From positions 9,573,182 to 9,635,181 of the forward strand of contig NC_049991.1 of assembly GCF_000003815.2 (NCBI RefSeq): a stretch of 62,000 nt of DNA. The letters are read 5' to 3'. Source of the stretch: Branchiostoma floridae (taxonomy: Eukaryota; Chordata; Leptocardii; Amphioxiformes; Branchiostomatidae). A program made the translations under genes and the position numbers. The notes beneath the pieces are model-generated. The model was not told the origin of the DNA, searched no databases, and saw nothing but the letters and a program-made list of their open reading frames with translations. Positions 36,201 to 51,200 of this stretch are shown here, piece by piece; the first letter of the stretch is position 1, and the number at the start of each line of letters is the position of its first letter.

Positions 36201-39200
36201 AATGTACTGGATTATGGGTCAGAAAATGTGACTGCAAGCTGTATCGTAGGAGGAAAACACTAAAAATATTCATATCTGATATATTCTATTATGTATCAGA
36301 TATGAATATATAATTCTAATCTCTCGGGATGGATACATAAATTGTATATATATATCCCGAGAAATTAGAATTATATGTTGAATATCATAATATTATAAGA
36401 AATTCAAAAATGCAATGTTGATGACCTGATCATGAAAACTCTTCATAATTTAAGAAAAAAAATCAAGTCCTGATAAAAAACAATACCCGACACAAATTTT
36501 GCTATTACAAATCCATAAATTTAACTATTTAGAGCCACACAAACATCATTTCAGTCTAAAACATTTGCCTTTTATTTAGCACATTAGTAACAAATAAAAG
36601 GAAGGGATTCACTGCATTAAACGTGCCATTAAACTCCTTAGGCTGTTGTTTTTTTGTGTTATTTAGCCATTATATATCTTCCCCCAGACCTTTTGAAAAA
36701 AAATTATTTCTATTTATTTTTACCTGTCGCCTTAATTGTCGGTCCAATTTTTTAAATTAAAAACACAGAGAAGCAACAAATAAATTCTGTGTGGCCTAAT
36801 CATCTTGAAAATTCTCACAATGATACAACAAAGTTTTTTCTCCATGCAGTATATGCATTGCAAACTTTAACTTTATGGAAGGTGTTGTTTGTGAGTGTTT
36901 GTGAATGTGGCAGATATGTATGAGTTTGCATGTCACACACGTACATGGATTACACATATAAATAGTATTTTGGAAGAGAATATACATAATGTCAAAGCTA
37001 TTTTATGCCCAACAGTAAAACTGCAAAATGAAATAAGCAGCACATCTGATGCTCCCCCAAAATAGCAGTTACTTTCATTTTTCTATCAAGTACATTTTCT
37101 ATCAGTGTATTTTCAGCTTTCTCAGGATTGGATATCAGGGATCTAACTTCCTGGCATGGCTAACATGAGACATATAAACGTTGCATATCACTCTGTGGAT
37201 ATGGGGGAGGCAAGAAAAATAGAACCACAAAAAAGATGACCTTTAAAAATAGGTAAAAAGCAAGGATGTTTTGTAACTTTTATAAATGTCCTTGATAAAA
37301 AGAGTCAGTTGACTACTGCATAAGAAATTGACCAAGGGACTAGACTTTGGGGGAAAACATTGTTTTATAGCAAAAGGCATTAGAAAGTCTTTCTTAGAAT
37401 AATTCAAGGATTATATATAAAAAAACTGATTTTAAGTGTCCAAACTGATTATACACTCCTTCCTGCACATAGGCCCAGAGGTTATACATTGTACATGACT
37501 TGTATCAATGTACGTTGACTTTAGTACAGACAGAAACAAATTACACAGCGACACAAACAATCACGATAAATGATACCATGTCATGATATGTTCAATATCA
37601 GCACTCCAATGCCATGATAGATGAGTACATTTATATCAGTTCCCCTCCTGGTGACTTGTGCTGTGAGTGATATGAATTTACATGCAATGATAGGCACTTG
37701 TGGAGGTGAAGGTAACAGCTGCAGCGTACAACACAGTAAGACTACATTAGAAAATGTTTGATATTTTTCTTCAATTTTGTTTCCTAGCATCCCACACAGT
37801 CAATCAAAATTTAATGTTTGAGGATTATTCAGGATTTTCAGAATCTACCATAATCATTCTATAACTGAGCCTGAGGCAATGTGCTGCACTATGAGTACGG
37901 ATCATGCTAGTCTATTATTCTTAAATGATAATTGATATAATTATCAAATGTTTATATATCTTAAGCTGTATTTACGTCATGGTATGCTGTTATTACTACA
38001 ATATCAAACCAGTGAAGATTCATAGCGTAGACATATTTTGAGGCCTAATGTTGAAGATGTATTAAGAAAACATAGAAAAGGGAATTAAAGAATACATCAT
38101 ATCCATCTATGCCTGTATGTAAACTAAAAGGTGTATTTTTACACTAGATAAATGCATTTCAGCACCAAGGAGAGACCAAAACATACTGCATAGTGGAAAA
38201 CTGAAATAGACAAAACATATTAACTGCTATATATATATATATAATAGTGAAAAAGACAGATAGCCAATTTCACGCCCTAGTGCTTTCCCAATGAACTCCA
38301 GCCCTGTACATATGAACAATGCTGATATCACCACACCAAAACAACCAGGGTAATATGATATGGAGAATAATGATGTCTGAGCATTCCAACTAAAGGTCTC
38401 CATCTTCCAATTCAATCATTTCGCTCGCCATTGCCACCAGATGTTGTGCACTGTTGATTCAGTTGCCATGGCAACCATCTTTGATGTCAAAAGTGTAGTG
38501 AATATCACCAGGTGCGGCATTAAAAAGGGATTTTTGTATCCACCAGTACTTTTGGGACCATATATGTTGCTACATGTATATACAATGTGCCGCAAATACA
38601 TCAGGCTTTAAAGAATCTTGAACCTTGGGGTCCAGACATTTTAACTAATAATAGTTTTTCCTAATCTTTCGTAGCCACCCGTGGTCTAATAAAAAAGGTG
38701 CCCACTTGATATGTGTGGGTGGATGGCTTAGGGGAAGACAGTCTGGACCACTACAAATGCACAACAAGCATTACCGGCTTATAGTATTGTCTGGCTATGT
38801 GCTGAATATCAATGTTTGCACTTAACTTTATATGAAATTGTAAGCATTATTATATCATGTTTCAGCTGCAGGTGATTTATAAATGTCAATGGTAATGGCA
38901 TAAGTCTTCAAGATTATATATTTATACTTTTAAGTTATATAACTAGTCTGGCACAAGTCATCAACCTCCCAGCCACAGCTGTAAGTACATGGACATAATG
39001 AATAGCTGTCACAGAAGCTATGCTGTATCAAGATATTAACTTTCATATACATTTTGTAGAACTAATATTTCTAGTGAATTATGACTTATGTTTGGTCCTA
39101 TGTTTCTTTCATACTGAAGTGATGGGTATTACCCCTTATTGGCTCATAACATATTCTTTCCATAACTCATGATATGCTAAATGATGTAGTTGGTAGCACC

Positions 39201-42200
39201 TTAAATACTGATGTTCCCCATTTGACAGCAGTGATCTGTTTGGCATATTTGATTTTGACTACTTTATATTGATAATCATTATGTGAATATATGTGGTTAG
39301 CCAGTTGTTGATCATCAGGCCTATACTGTCAGTAGGCAGGCTACTTTATGTGACTGTGCCATAGGGCATCACATTTGTTACTGGAAACTGCCCCGCCGGA
39401 TAGACATTACAGTCAAAAGTTGGCATACACTGCAGTTAAAACTAAATATCACTAGCCTCCGATCTTCTGCTCATTTCTACTCTCATCAACTCATTTATAG
39501 CTCATTTAACATTCCTTCTCATATTCATTAAAATTTCCACACCATCTTGTTTCCACCGTATCCAAAAAGTAGACAATGAACTGTGCAGTATCTTCAAACA
39601 ACTCAGTATACATCCCTTAGCTATATAAAGGTCTGCTGGCTAGAGACGGACTGATTTCTCTGACTGATGTCTTCACACTTGCCTGCATTCTAAGTGATGA
39701 CCTTTGCTCTAACGTTAAATCAGCACAACAGGCCTGAATGGAAACTCATGCTAGAGGCGACCAGATAATAGGATAGTAGCCATCCATTCTAACATTGAAA
39801 TAAAGCACATATAAATCATGTCACAGCTTCAACACTGTCTTGCTGCTGTACTTGGCAATAAGATATGCTCCTCTATAGTAGATTCTGAAGTTTTGTTATT
39901 GCATACATGTACTTCAACTCAAAGAATAAGCAAGATCTTAATATATATCTTTAAGTAAGTTTCTGTGAATTTTCTGTTCCATTCACTGTTGTGAATTTCT
40001 GTTCTTTTTTTCAAGTTGTTCTGCCTAATGTTTTTTCTTGTCAGCCTGTGGGAGCAACTTTGGACCTTGGCCAAGACAACCTTCCCATCCTGCCAGTGTC
40101 CAGGTACACCAGATATGTGCATCTTTCACCTCACATCATGACACTCTACAATATTCAAATACATGTAACTACAGAAACCAAGACAATCAGAAAAAACTAA
40201 CAGTCACCAAGTCACTGACTAAAAACAATAGTATAACCTCCATTTTTATGGACGTAAAAGATGTTGAAAATGGTTTGCAAGTAGTCAGCTGAACTCAGTT
40301 TTCCTTCAGTTGACAATGTTGTTTTACATGATTATATGTCTTGTAGAATTACATGCACTATCATATATTGAAGTGATGAATTTGATGTGCCAAACATGCA
40401 TAATGCCACTTTAGGCCACACCGATTTAATTTCTTGGTTCACGGATTCGCTCGCTCCTATTTTTTGGGGAAAAAATTAAAAAAATAAAAATTACCACTCA
40501 GCAAATTTTCACGATTAATGAAACCATTCACCAACTTTCTGGTGTAGCAAATTGGCCTTTATATTATAAGCTCCTTAAAGTGTGGGTACAGGTGCTGTTA
40601 CTGTACAAAAATAGTGTTTTTGTACTTTTTTCAAGCTGAAAACTTTTTTTCTTTATGTTTTGGATTAGCCGTTACCTTCACCCCAACCATTTTACAATTT
40701 TTATTTTTATTTCGCCCTCTCGCTCCATATTTTTTATGAAAAAATCCGTGAACCAAGAAATTAAATTGGTGTGGCCTTATGACTTGATGACTGAAGTAAA
40801 AGGATGTATTCAGGTCATAGTTGACAAAATCATTACTGTTTTGAAGCACCAATTTTGAATGCAAAATCATTTCCCTGCTAATTATTATGATTAACTGGGA
40901 AAATCCAAGCTGCCCAAAATTGATAATCTCTACATGATTTATGAAAAAATGTTTTAAGTAGCATTTGCATATTACACTGTTATTATCTGTAGTATAGAAA
41001 ATTACATTCTGTTGTATTGTAAAGTTTTGTAGCATTGTTATTCTCTGCGAGACTTGAATCTGAGAGGAAGGTTCATGTCAGAAATTGAAGGTATCAGTTA
41101 CTGCTTAAAGGAAGAGGCACATTCAAATCAATGAATTGTTTCATCGCATCAAAAAAAAGGAAGCTCTACTGATGCAGTAAAAAGTACATCAGTTACTAAT
41201 GTTACTACTAGTAACAGTACTTTATTCAGCATAGAGTTCGGAGACCTTATTAAGTTTTTGGATTGTACAGATATAAGGACACAACAGTGAAACAGAACTA
41301 ATGATTTGTATATGCCTCTCCCTTTGATCTCTAATTGGTACCTTCTTCACAGGAAACACAGTACACTGATATTTAAAGGGCTTAGGGTATTGATAGCACA
41401 CATTGAGTAACTTTGAAATACTGCTAGCAGTGGGAGGTATGTTCTTCGGATACATATCTCATCACCATCGGTCTTTAGTCTTTACATAACAGCTTTTGAA
41501 CCTTACCCCACCTGAGATAAATTCTTTTCCTTAATTTGCAGGCTTAGAATGACACAAATGCCAAAAAGCCAGTATGGTCTCCTTTGTATGATATTCAAGA
41601 TTTGTTTGTCACAATGTGCAATTTCTATTTTTTTAATGAAAAGCAAGCAAGTTGTTGAGGACTTCAATGTCACTCTACAGTCATGTACATTGTTTTCCTG
41701 CAGGGGTGGTTGATTGATCCATAAAATACATGTAGATTTTGGCACATGAAGATAGCATAGTATTGTTTCAAAAGATATATATAATATATATGTGTCATCA
41801 GTGAATCCCACCAAATACGCTTCAAGTTATGCAAGACGCCCCTCATCTTCCGATTGCAGAACGTCCCGTAATCTTTCGCAGAACGTCCCAACTACATGTA
41901 TGTTCTGGAGAAGGTTGAGAGGGGCTTAATCTGTGTGTGCTTAGGACATGCCTTTTCTACTGGATTTGTAAAAGTGAACCTGAAACAAAGCGCTGTACTC
42001 CTGTTGCCTGGTGTGCAATCTTCAGAAAATTGTGCTTGACTTTCCGACATGCTGAGCATAAGGGGTCAAAACAATAGTCTAGAACATCACTTCTCCCAGT
42101 GTAGGACTGGGATTTGGAGGTCCTTCTCACGTCCTAGCTTAGATTGGATTTCCTGAGGGGCTGATAAAAGACATGGAGGAAGTGACATTAAAGAGTCAAT

Positions 42201-45200
42201 GGGTATGAAACAGAAATTCAGGGGATTGAAATGGGAAGACAGGGCACACTAAAGTAATCCTTTGGTTTACAGTAGGGAAGGAAGATGAATTGTCCTGCAA
42301 TATCAGTAGTAATGGAAACAGTAACTTTTAAGTAAACCACAATCTTTAAAGTTAACTACAAATGTACTTGTATATCAGTGGAGTGCTGTTCAGCACCAGG
42401 GACAAGCCCTAATTACATTTGCTAAGAACATTATGTTTTCATAACATAACGTTATGTTTATATAGCATACATAAACATGTAAGTTGAAATGCTGTGGATG
42501 TATCCACATGAAACAGGATCTGCAAGGAATTCAGGGGATTGAAATGGAAAGACATGGCACACTAAAGTAATCCTTTGGTTTCCAGTGGGAAGGAAGATCA
42601 ATTGTCCTGCAATATCAGTAGTAATGGAAACAGTAACTTTTAAGTAAACCACAATCTTTAAAGTTAACTACAAATGTACTTGTATATCAGTGGAGTGCTG
42701 TTCAGCACCAGGGACAAGCCCTAATTACATTTGCTAAGAACATTATGTTTTCATAACATAACGTTATGTTTATATAGCATACATAAACATGTAAGTTGAA
42801 ATGCTGTGGATGTATCCACATGAAACAGGATCTGCAAGGAATTCAGGGGATTGAAATGGAAAGACATGGCACACTAAAGTAATCCTTTGGTTTCCAGTGG
42901 GAAGGAAGATCAATTGTCCTGCAATATCAGTAGTAATGGAAACAGTAACATCTAAGTAAACCACAATCCTTGAAGTTGAAGCTAACTTACATGTATATCA
43001 GTAGAGTGCTGTTCAGCACCAGGGACAGAGCATGATTACCTTTGCCAGGATTGTTAAGTGTACATGAACGTTCTAATCAGCAAAGTCAGTGGCAACAAAC
43101 ATGGCGTGCTTATGCATGATTAGGTAAAAGAAAAATCCCTGCCAAGTTAGGGCGCCTGCAATCTTAAGCACCCCTGTTATTTGTATATCAGTAGAGTGTT
43201 GTTTAGCACTAGGGACAGAATGTTAAGTGTACAAGGACTTTCTAATCAGCAAAGTCATTGGCAACAAACAAGGCATGGTAATGCATGACTAGGTCAGCAA
43301 TAAAACACTGCCATGTTAGGCTACCCTGTTACTTGGATATCAGTAGAGTGCTGTTCAGCACCAGGGACAGACTATGATTACTTTTTGCCAAGAATGTTAT
43401 ATTTTCTTAACATAACGTTATTTTTTCATAACATACATGTAAGTTGAGATGCTGTGGATGTATGCAGATGATATTTGGTAGGTGGGAAGGTGAAAACACT
43501 AAACACAAAGGTTAATATGTGCCTTCTGGCAGATTTCTATATGGTACAGGAACAGAACGTCTTGTTTTGACATCTCGTATTTTGCACAATCATGCTGTCA
43601 TGATTTTGAAGTGGTACAATGCTTACCTCTGAACACACACCCTGAGGTTGGGCCTGCCAGGCTTGGATTTCTTGAAGCGAGAATCTGGCAGATACACATC
43701 ATAAGCGATGTCCAGACTTCTATCAGGTTTCGGGAGGCTGCACAGGACAAAAAAAACAAAACAATCAGAGATGGCGGACTTCACCCCTTTATCCATATAA
43801 TGCTTTGAAACCCTTCCAGATTAACAAATAGATAATGTAACATTGGTGTGTAACACATTGATTGTATTTTGCAGAAGACGTATTCATGATTTTGCAGAAT
43901 GACATCTTCAGTCCAACAGACATTTTGCCCTAAGGCTGGTTCCTCAGGCCATTCTTTTCCATCTCCACTTAAGAAAAGTCTATCATACTAAGATAAAATC
44001 GACACAGGAATTGCAAAGCCTTGGAATTTAACAGTAAAAGCTAGCGTTATGCCTTGGCTTTACATATATCAGACACAAATCTCTGCTTTAAGGGGAATCA
44101 TCCATCAGAGAACAGTGTACATGGCAAACTACATGTAGATCAAATTGATATGTTGGAACAATTATCATTGCCATTGATGAGAAGATATACTTGAGTTTCT
44201 AGAACCTAATAAGATGGCTGTACCAAATTGATGTCTCATATTGGATATTTCTTATGAAAAAAATGCAAAACCTGATATACATTTTTGTATGATTTAAAAG
44301 GTCATTGCACCTCATTTCATTCATTCGTGATGTAACATTTTAGATGTTTTTTTTCTCAGAATTCCCTCCGTTGTGAAATGTATGGGTATACACAGCTCTT
44401 CTAGATTTAAAGCATTGTAACAAAAAACACAGGCACAAGTGGCACTACATGTAGTTTGCCTTTGTTAAGGGATATCAATTTGACAGACAGTGGTTTCAAA
44501 TTGCGATATTTTCAAAATATTGCAATGGATGAAGGTGAGCTATCAGTTTGCAGCTATCACAGCATGCACTAGTGAAGGTGAGCGGAGGTTAGAATGCACA
44601 ACACTTCTTCACCTAGGTGAGGTAAGCGTAATGTTTCATGCATCAACAGTGTGCTGGGGTAATGAGGGAAGACTGCTGAAGCATCGGGGCTAATTTAGGC
44701 GTTCACGGTCTACCTGACAAGATGTGCCTCTTAACAAGCCAGATGGCACATCTTTCATCTTAGGTCTCAACTGGGACAAATCAATGATACTGTAATTAGA
44801 ACATTACATAAAGGAACTACATCTAAATTCATCGCACATGCACACCGCATTAAGCTACGGGCACAACCCACCGTACGTGCAATTTGTCCATTTGTTATTT
44901 TTGGGAGGCCACATCTGCCACGTATTTCTGAATCGTTCAGGCTGTAAAGGGCAGGCGCGTTGCCCATACGGGCACGTACTGGGGGCGCAACCGCAGCTCG
45001 ATAGCACACAAAGTTTTGTCTGCACGTTAAGTTCTACGGCGTGTTTGCGTGCTCCAAAATTCGTCGGATTCCCTACGAGTTTGTACGGAGGCGGTACTTA
45101 CCACTTACAGATCCCAAAAGATTGCCCACGTATTGGCACATAGACAGCACGTATTTGCACGTATACAGTGAGTTGTGCCCTTAGCTTTAGCAATCTTTTC

Positions 45201-48200
45201 AGTACAGATACATGTGAGATAAAATGTTTTTAAAAAACAGCACACACCTATCAGCTGGTGCAGGCAAAATGTTTAGCTGTTATTTCAAAACATCATTTTG
45301 CTACTTCAGTAACGTTACTCAATTTGATACTGTTGTTTCTCATTACTTTCTGTAAGACTACAGGGCTAACTAAAGTTACTGTATCAATTTGTTTATCATT
45401 CTGCCCCCCCCCCCCCGATTCCACTTGGTATTATTGCAATTACAGCTGGCATATGATTATTTCACTTTGTAATTGTTTGCATAATGAGTATTATTATACT
45501 AAGCATAATCAAGAATAGTGGTTCAATGTTTTCAAAGTATCTAAAAAGTTTTCATCCAACCAATTCTACAGCCCTGCCAACGTCGCACAGAAATGCAAAA
45601 TAAAAGCATAGAAAATTCAATGCAATATTTGATGGACATGTGACCTATATCTCTCATTGATTGAAACCACTAATTGCCGCCAGTTCTCTCATTGGTTATT
45701 TGTGATGGACAGTTGGATTGGTCTATTATGACAGGGTTAAACAATACATGCCTCACAAATTGAAAATATGGGGCAAATTTCTAAAGCATGAGTAACAACT
45801 GAAATCCACTTCTCAGCCAGACAAAAGAAGAAAACTTGATTTGAAATAGAACATCTTGCATTCAAATCAATGTATAGTGAATAGCAAAAATTGTGGTGTC
45901 CATGGGAACAGGAATTTTAATTGACACAGCTTCTTTGCTCAACACCTGCACCAGTGGCTCTTTCAAGCACTAATTGGTATCATTGTTTGTTAATGACCTC
46001 TTTTGTACAATGTAGGGTTCACTACGCATGTGCAGGCAACAAGAAGTCTGTGTAATATGTCAAAGGTGAAGCACGTAAATATGAGAAGAGACGGTTTATG
46101 TTTGAGCACCTTCACCATTAACATATTACCCAGGATTCCTGTTGCCTGCACATGCATAGTATTGATTGATTGATTGATTTTATTTTGCACTTTAAAAAAT
46201 GATAACATACAGCAAATTAAAGAAAACAACAGAACGTGCAAGGGGGAAGAAAAAAGCTGTGTGGCTTATACAAACTCTTCCCCCTGTCAAGATTTACAAA
46301 TCATAATACAATTAAATAGATATAAAAATTATACATCAAACAATAATAAAACAAGTATACATAATATAACCCAGTGATCATCATAACGCTGCTGTTCATT
46401 TAACCAGGAAAAACTGAAACTAGACAAAACTAAACATGATCTTCAGATCATAAAGAAATAAGTCAAATAAGTGAAACTAAGTAGAGAAATAAGTAAACTT
46501 TGCAAAAGAGTGTAGATGGAGATAAAAGTAATCACTTTAACTACATGTACATGTAAGTCTTGTACTGTAAATTGCAAAACATTTGCAGCAGTTTTACTTT
46601 TGCAGTTTTCAGTCTGGTTTATCCATTGTAAATTTATGACATGTATACCTCTTGTGTGACTACTATTACAGTTGTTTCAATTACGCATTAAAAACACACA
46701 TTTCTCTTCCAACTACAGGAAAAAAATTAGTTATTATATGATTTAAAGCAATCTGTGATAAAGTATAAAATTGATCCAAGATCTCCCTGGATTAAATATC
46801 AGTGGGAAGAAACAAATGGACTCCTATTAACATGCATTGGCATAATACCGGTAGTAAGACTTATACCGGTAGATTCAAAATACTGGAACTTAAAGAGATC
46901 TACACATGCAACAATAGTTATTTCTGAGCTGTGCACACTTCAGACATCTAGGTGTCCAATACATCATTTACAAAGCATCGATAACAATGCATTCGAAGAC
47001 AACAAGGCCAAAAGTTTTCAGTATCTTTTTCGGGGTAGGCAGCTCGTCGTGGGACGAACACACTGCCACATTCAATGCCAAATTTATAGATCATAATTAC
47101 ACATGCTCACGGCACAAGACGAACATGATTCAACAACAATCTTGAATTTCTGTTGGTGACCTACAACTCATGTAAAAGTGTGAAGAACCGTTGCATAATA
47201 GCCCGGATCTATGACTGAATGGGCAAAATTGAACGTACGCAGCCATTTTCCCGCCATTTTTATATCTACGCTAGCATGAAGTGTTACGTCATAGCGGTTG
47301 TGACGGACAGAAGTTAAATGAAAATTCTTGACAGTATACGTCCGTTTTCTCATGACATTTTGTATGCTCATGCAGGTTTATGTTTTATGCATTTACTGAC
47401 AGAAAAGGAAGGAACATCAGAGGATGTATAAATGTACATAGCGGCAGTTAATTGTGCCTTGTTTCTTCCTACCGGTATTTTTTACCCCCTCCCAACCACG
47501 CGCCCGTTCGCCGTGTAATTCCGCGGCGTGTTACAATTACAATATTACGCTTTTAGCAGGACAAGAGTGGCAGAAAAGTTACACAGAAGAAGTGGCAAGG
47601 GTAACCTATAACAGCAACATGTAACTGGAGAAAATGATGCGTTGACAATGTGTCAAATCAGTATGGCTAGAGAAATCGTCGTAAACGTACCGGTATTATG
47701 ATAATACATGTTAGATGCTTTTATTTTGGCAATATGAGCTATTCTAGATCTATTGAGAGGGGCATTGGCTGACACAAAATCTATTAAGAACTCAAACTGG
47801 AGTACTATTTAGCTTAAAGGATAAAAGGCTATAGTAAGAAATGAATCTCAAGAAAACTGTAATACTCCCTCCCCACCACTTAAAGTTATCAAAGGAATAA
47901 CCCTTGGACATTATTTAAAAGTCTGCAAGATACATTGTACATTATACATGAAAAGTTGGCTTCCTCCATTTACACTGCACCTTGGAGACAGGATTGAACG
48001 ACCTACTAGATGAATACTAGGTCTTTCTTGGCAAGGCCTGCATGATCCTTAAAAAGTGTGACAGTATCTTGGGGATTAGGAGCCAGCAGGCTTGGGTGAC
48101 ATTTAGAAGGTGACTGCATGATAAATGTCCATGGTGGAGTGGTGCGTGGGTTCTCTCCATATTTCATCTGTACTGATGTACTGTGTAATGTTATGGTAGG

Positions 48201-51200
48201 CCGCAGAACCTGCGCCAGTATTATAGTTATGGTACATTGGTCACATTGGTCGTAGGTCGTCATACGATTTTGATACCATAGGATTCAGAAGCATGCTACA
48301 TAACTAATCCAATGGTAGGCAAAGACCTGAAGTAGCCTTTTAGGTACGAAGACAGCTGAATTTTGTTTGAAATATGCATGACTATCACTGGAATATTCTC
48401 AGTTTGCCATAATATACGAATATGGCCAGGCCCTTATTTGGCCATGTTGACTGATATTGGCAGTTATTATTTACGAACTTTAAGCTTTGCTAAAAACTTA
48501 AACAAGGCTTAACTGACAAAATTGTCATCAAGTACGTTTTAATTTTATTCACTCATATAGACATCAATAATCACAAATTTCTGTTGTACATGTTATTATG
48601 ATATGTTAATGCAGACTGCCAAGATCCTAAAATTTACCAGAAAAATACCTGTTAACCTTGAAACTCTCGCACCAGTAGTTTTGTAATTTATTTGTTGGTT
48701 TCAAAGTGACCTTTCCACAGCTAATTCATGACACTGTGAAATATGTCTCCCTTGTATATACGACTACTGTACTACACACTATTTCAATTACAATTTTATC
48801 AAGCATAGCCAGAGCCTCCCTTTTGATCCTACAACAAAATAAAATAAAAATATTATTATAATGAATTTACATGCAGTAGTAATTGAGTTCTGTTGAACTG
48901 TTACATAAGAAATCAATTTACCAGAAATACACTCTGTAAAATTGGTTCTGACGGCAATTTCTACTCAGTCTGTTGGACGGGTTTAGAAAGCATCACTGAG
49001 GCCTTTTTGAAATATTAGATAACAGAAAACCAGGTTTTACATCACATTCATTAAAAATCATTTTTGAAATTCATATAATTCTGTGCTGAATTTAAAAAAG
49101 AAATGATTTACAAATCTTGGTGGGCAATGTTGGCACATTATACATGATGGTACATTGGCACACCAAATCCGTGTCTGAGTGTTTTTTGGCACACTTTTGA
49201 CAGATTAACCAAGAGGCTCAGTTGGTGTCACTCCACCGTCAGGAAAAGTCATGTAAATTGTCGGGTTCATGGCGAGTATCGAACTTCGAAACTCTTGGTT
49301 CTGAGCCAAACACCCTACAAGTTGCCACACTGATGACACGTGTTATGAATAGTCATAATTGATATGTTGCACTTACACTAGTACTGATATTCATGTAGAC
49401 AAGCAATATATCAAGAATATCAAGGAATAACAAATTTATCGGTAGCTTTCAAACAGGTTAAGTCCCCTTTCCACCAGAATGGCAATTCCTGGGCAGCTGT
49501 ACAAAAGGTGAATGTGTGACCCTTATTTCATAATTGGAACATGATACAAACTTTAAGATGATGTAAAAGAAAACACAACATGCAAAATTTGTTTTATACC
49601 AGTAAAATCATTGAGTGATCTGTTAAATTTTTTATTGCTCAGTGCCCACTCAATAATAGCAGTCATTACTTCTGGTGAAAAGGGGCATCTGAAGAAAGGC
49701 ATGAAAATTAAAATTATAATCATTATGTGAGGGTTTGCCAAACCAACCTGCTGCACTCTTTCTCCAGACTGATGTTTTGTATAACCTGCAGCTTGCTCAA
49801 GATGGCACCTGAGTAAAAAAAAAGAGGACATATTAACTTGATGATACAAAAATGTACTAGTACACCGTCATAATCATTATTTATGATAATATCTTTGTCT
49901 ATCTTTTCCTATACATGTAGGTATCTCTCTAACTTAGTATCTAAAAAGTTGTAAAACTTGTGCGTCAGGCATTGACAATGATGAATACAATGTACATTAT
50001 ACATGTTTGAAGCAATGATCAGGAATTACATGCTGTAAGCTAATGGAAGGTGTTATTTGCCACATTACTGAGTGCAACGAATGCCACCTAGAAGAACTCC
50101 GTCAAACTGCAAGGCATGTGGACAGACTTATGTTCAGTGACATGAAACACTTCTTTCAGGCTTGTTGTACTACAATCTATGTGTACTATTGAATGTTTCT
50201 CTTCTGTTTGGAGGTGTTCAATTTAATAGGTTGCATTCTAGTGCATAATATTCCAGTCCATATGTGTTCCGTATTTAATTCTGTCAATATGCAGAGTATG
50301 CCTTGTAGGTTCAAATTTTTTTGCATATATTGACTTATGTGATGCACACCTCATTACTAGTAATTCCCATCAAAAATTAAAACACCGTGAAAAACAGATT
50401 CTAGAAAAAAATAGACTGATCCTGACTCTGTCAATCACAACTAGCAGTTCATACAATGACAGCATCATGCGATTTACTGTTCAACCAATGTTGCTACATG
50501 CCTGTCAATATTTGAGTTTTCTGTTTTTATTTTGCAACAGATCAATCCATCCAAACAAACTCCATCTGCTAGGCCTGACCATAAGTTTTGTCTGCCTGAC
50601 TTGATATAAGTTCACAGAGATTTAATTTCGCGTTAGCAAGAAAATGGACTTTTTGCGGTGGTTTAATTTTGCGGTAGCACCATGCACTGAAGACTGCTGA
50701 TGCCACAGAAAAATTTTTGCGGTGGATTTAAATTCGCGGTGAAGCGGCCGCAGCCAAAACAGCGAACATTTGATCAAGGAGGTTAAAGAAAGAGAGGAGA
50801 GCGCTCCTCATTAACACCCCGCTGCGCGGTATTATTCAGACCCGTGGGGCCCCGTAGCGATCCTTTGTTTACGCTATCCGGCGGCGCTTCTTTGATGACC
50901 ATGATGGCCGCGCAATTTGCCGCCATTTCTGATGAGCCTGGACGTGTCAGCCAATCAGATTAGCCCAGCCATGACGTCATGCGCCGCGATCCCGGCCGAG
51001 GAAGACCGAGGGTTGCCGAACTGTGAGCGAGATGAGCGTAGTTTCCGCAGATTTCCTTATTTGGGAAGCTCTTTCTTTAACCTCCTTGATTTGATTAACC
51101 ACCGCGAAAGTTTCTGCATTTACAGTACTAGTATCTCAGGGTAGGACAGCTCTATCTATGCCTGATTAAGTGTGGGTATTTTAAGACCTGCTCCCCATGA

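Noticed and set aside
42458-42964. Two identical 64-codon open frames, considered as a duplicated small gene.
   Set aside because: They repeat only because the 312 bp DNA unit repeats; no start context, splice sites or recognisable domain.
44705-44775. A splice-flanked 57 bp minus-strand open segment (KMKDVPSGLLRGTSCQ) considered as the missing TSEN54 exon between exons 7 and 9.
   Set aside because: It would need phase 0 at both ends, while exon 7 ends in phase 1 and exon 9 begins after phase 2; in the required frame it has stops. The segment at 49748-49808 fits phase and position.
49200-49335. A tRNA gene.
   Set aside because: A-box and B-box-like motifs are too close and no cloverleaf can be drawn; kept only as a weak SINE candidate.
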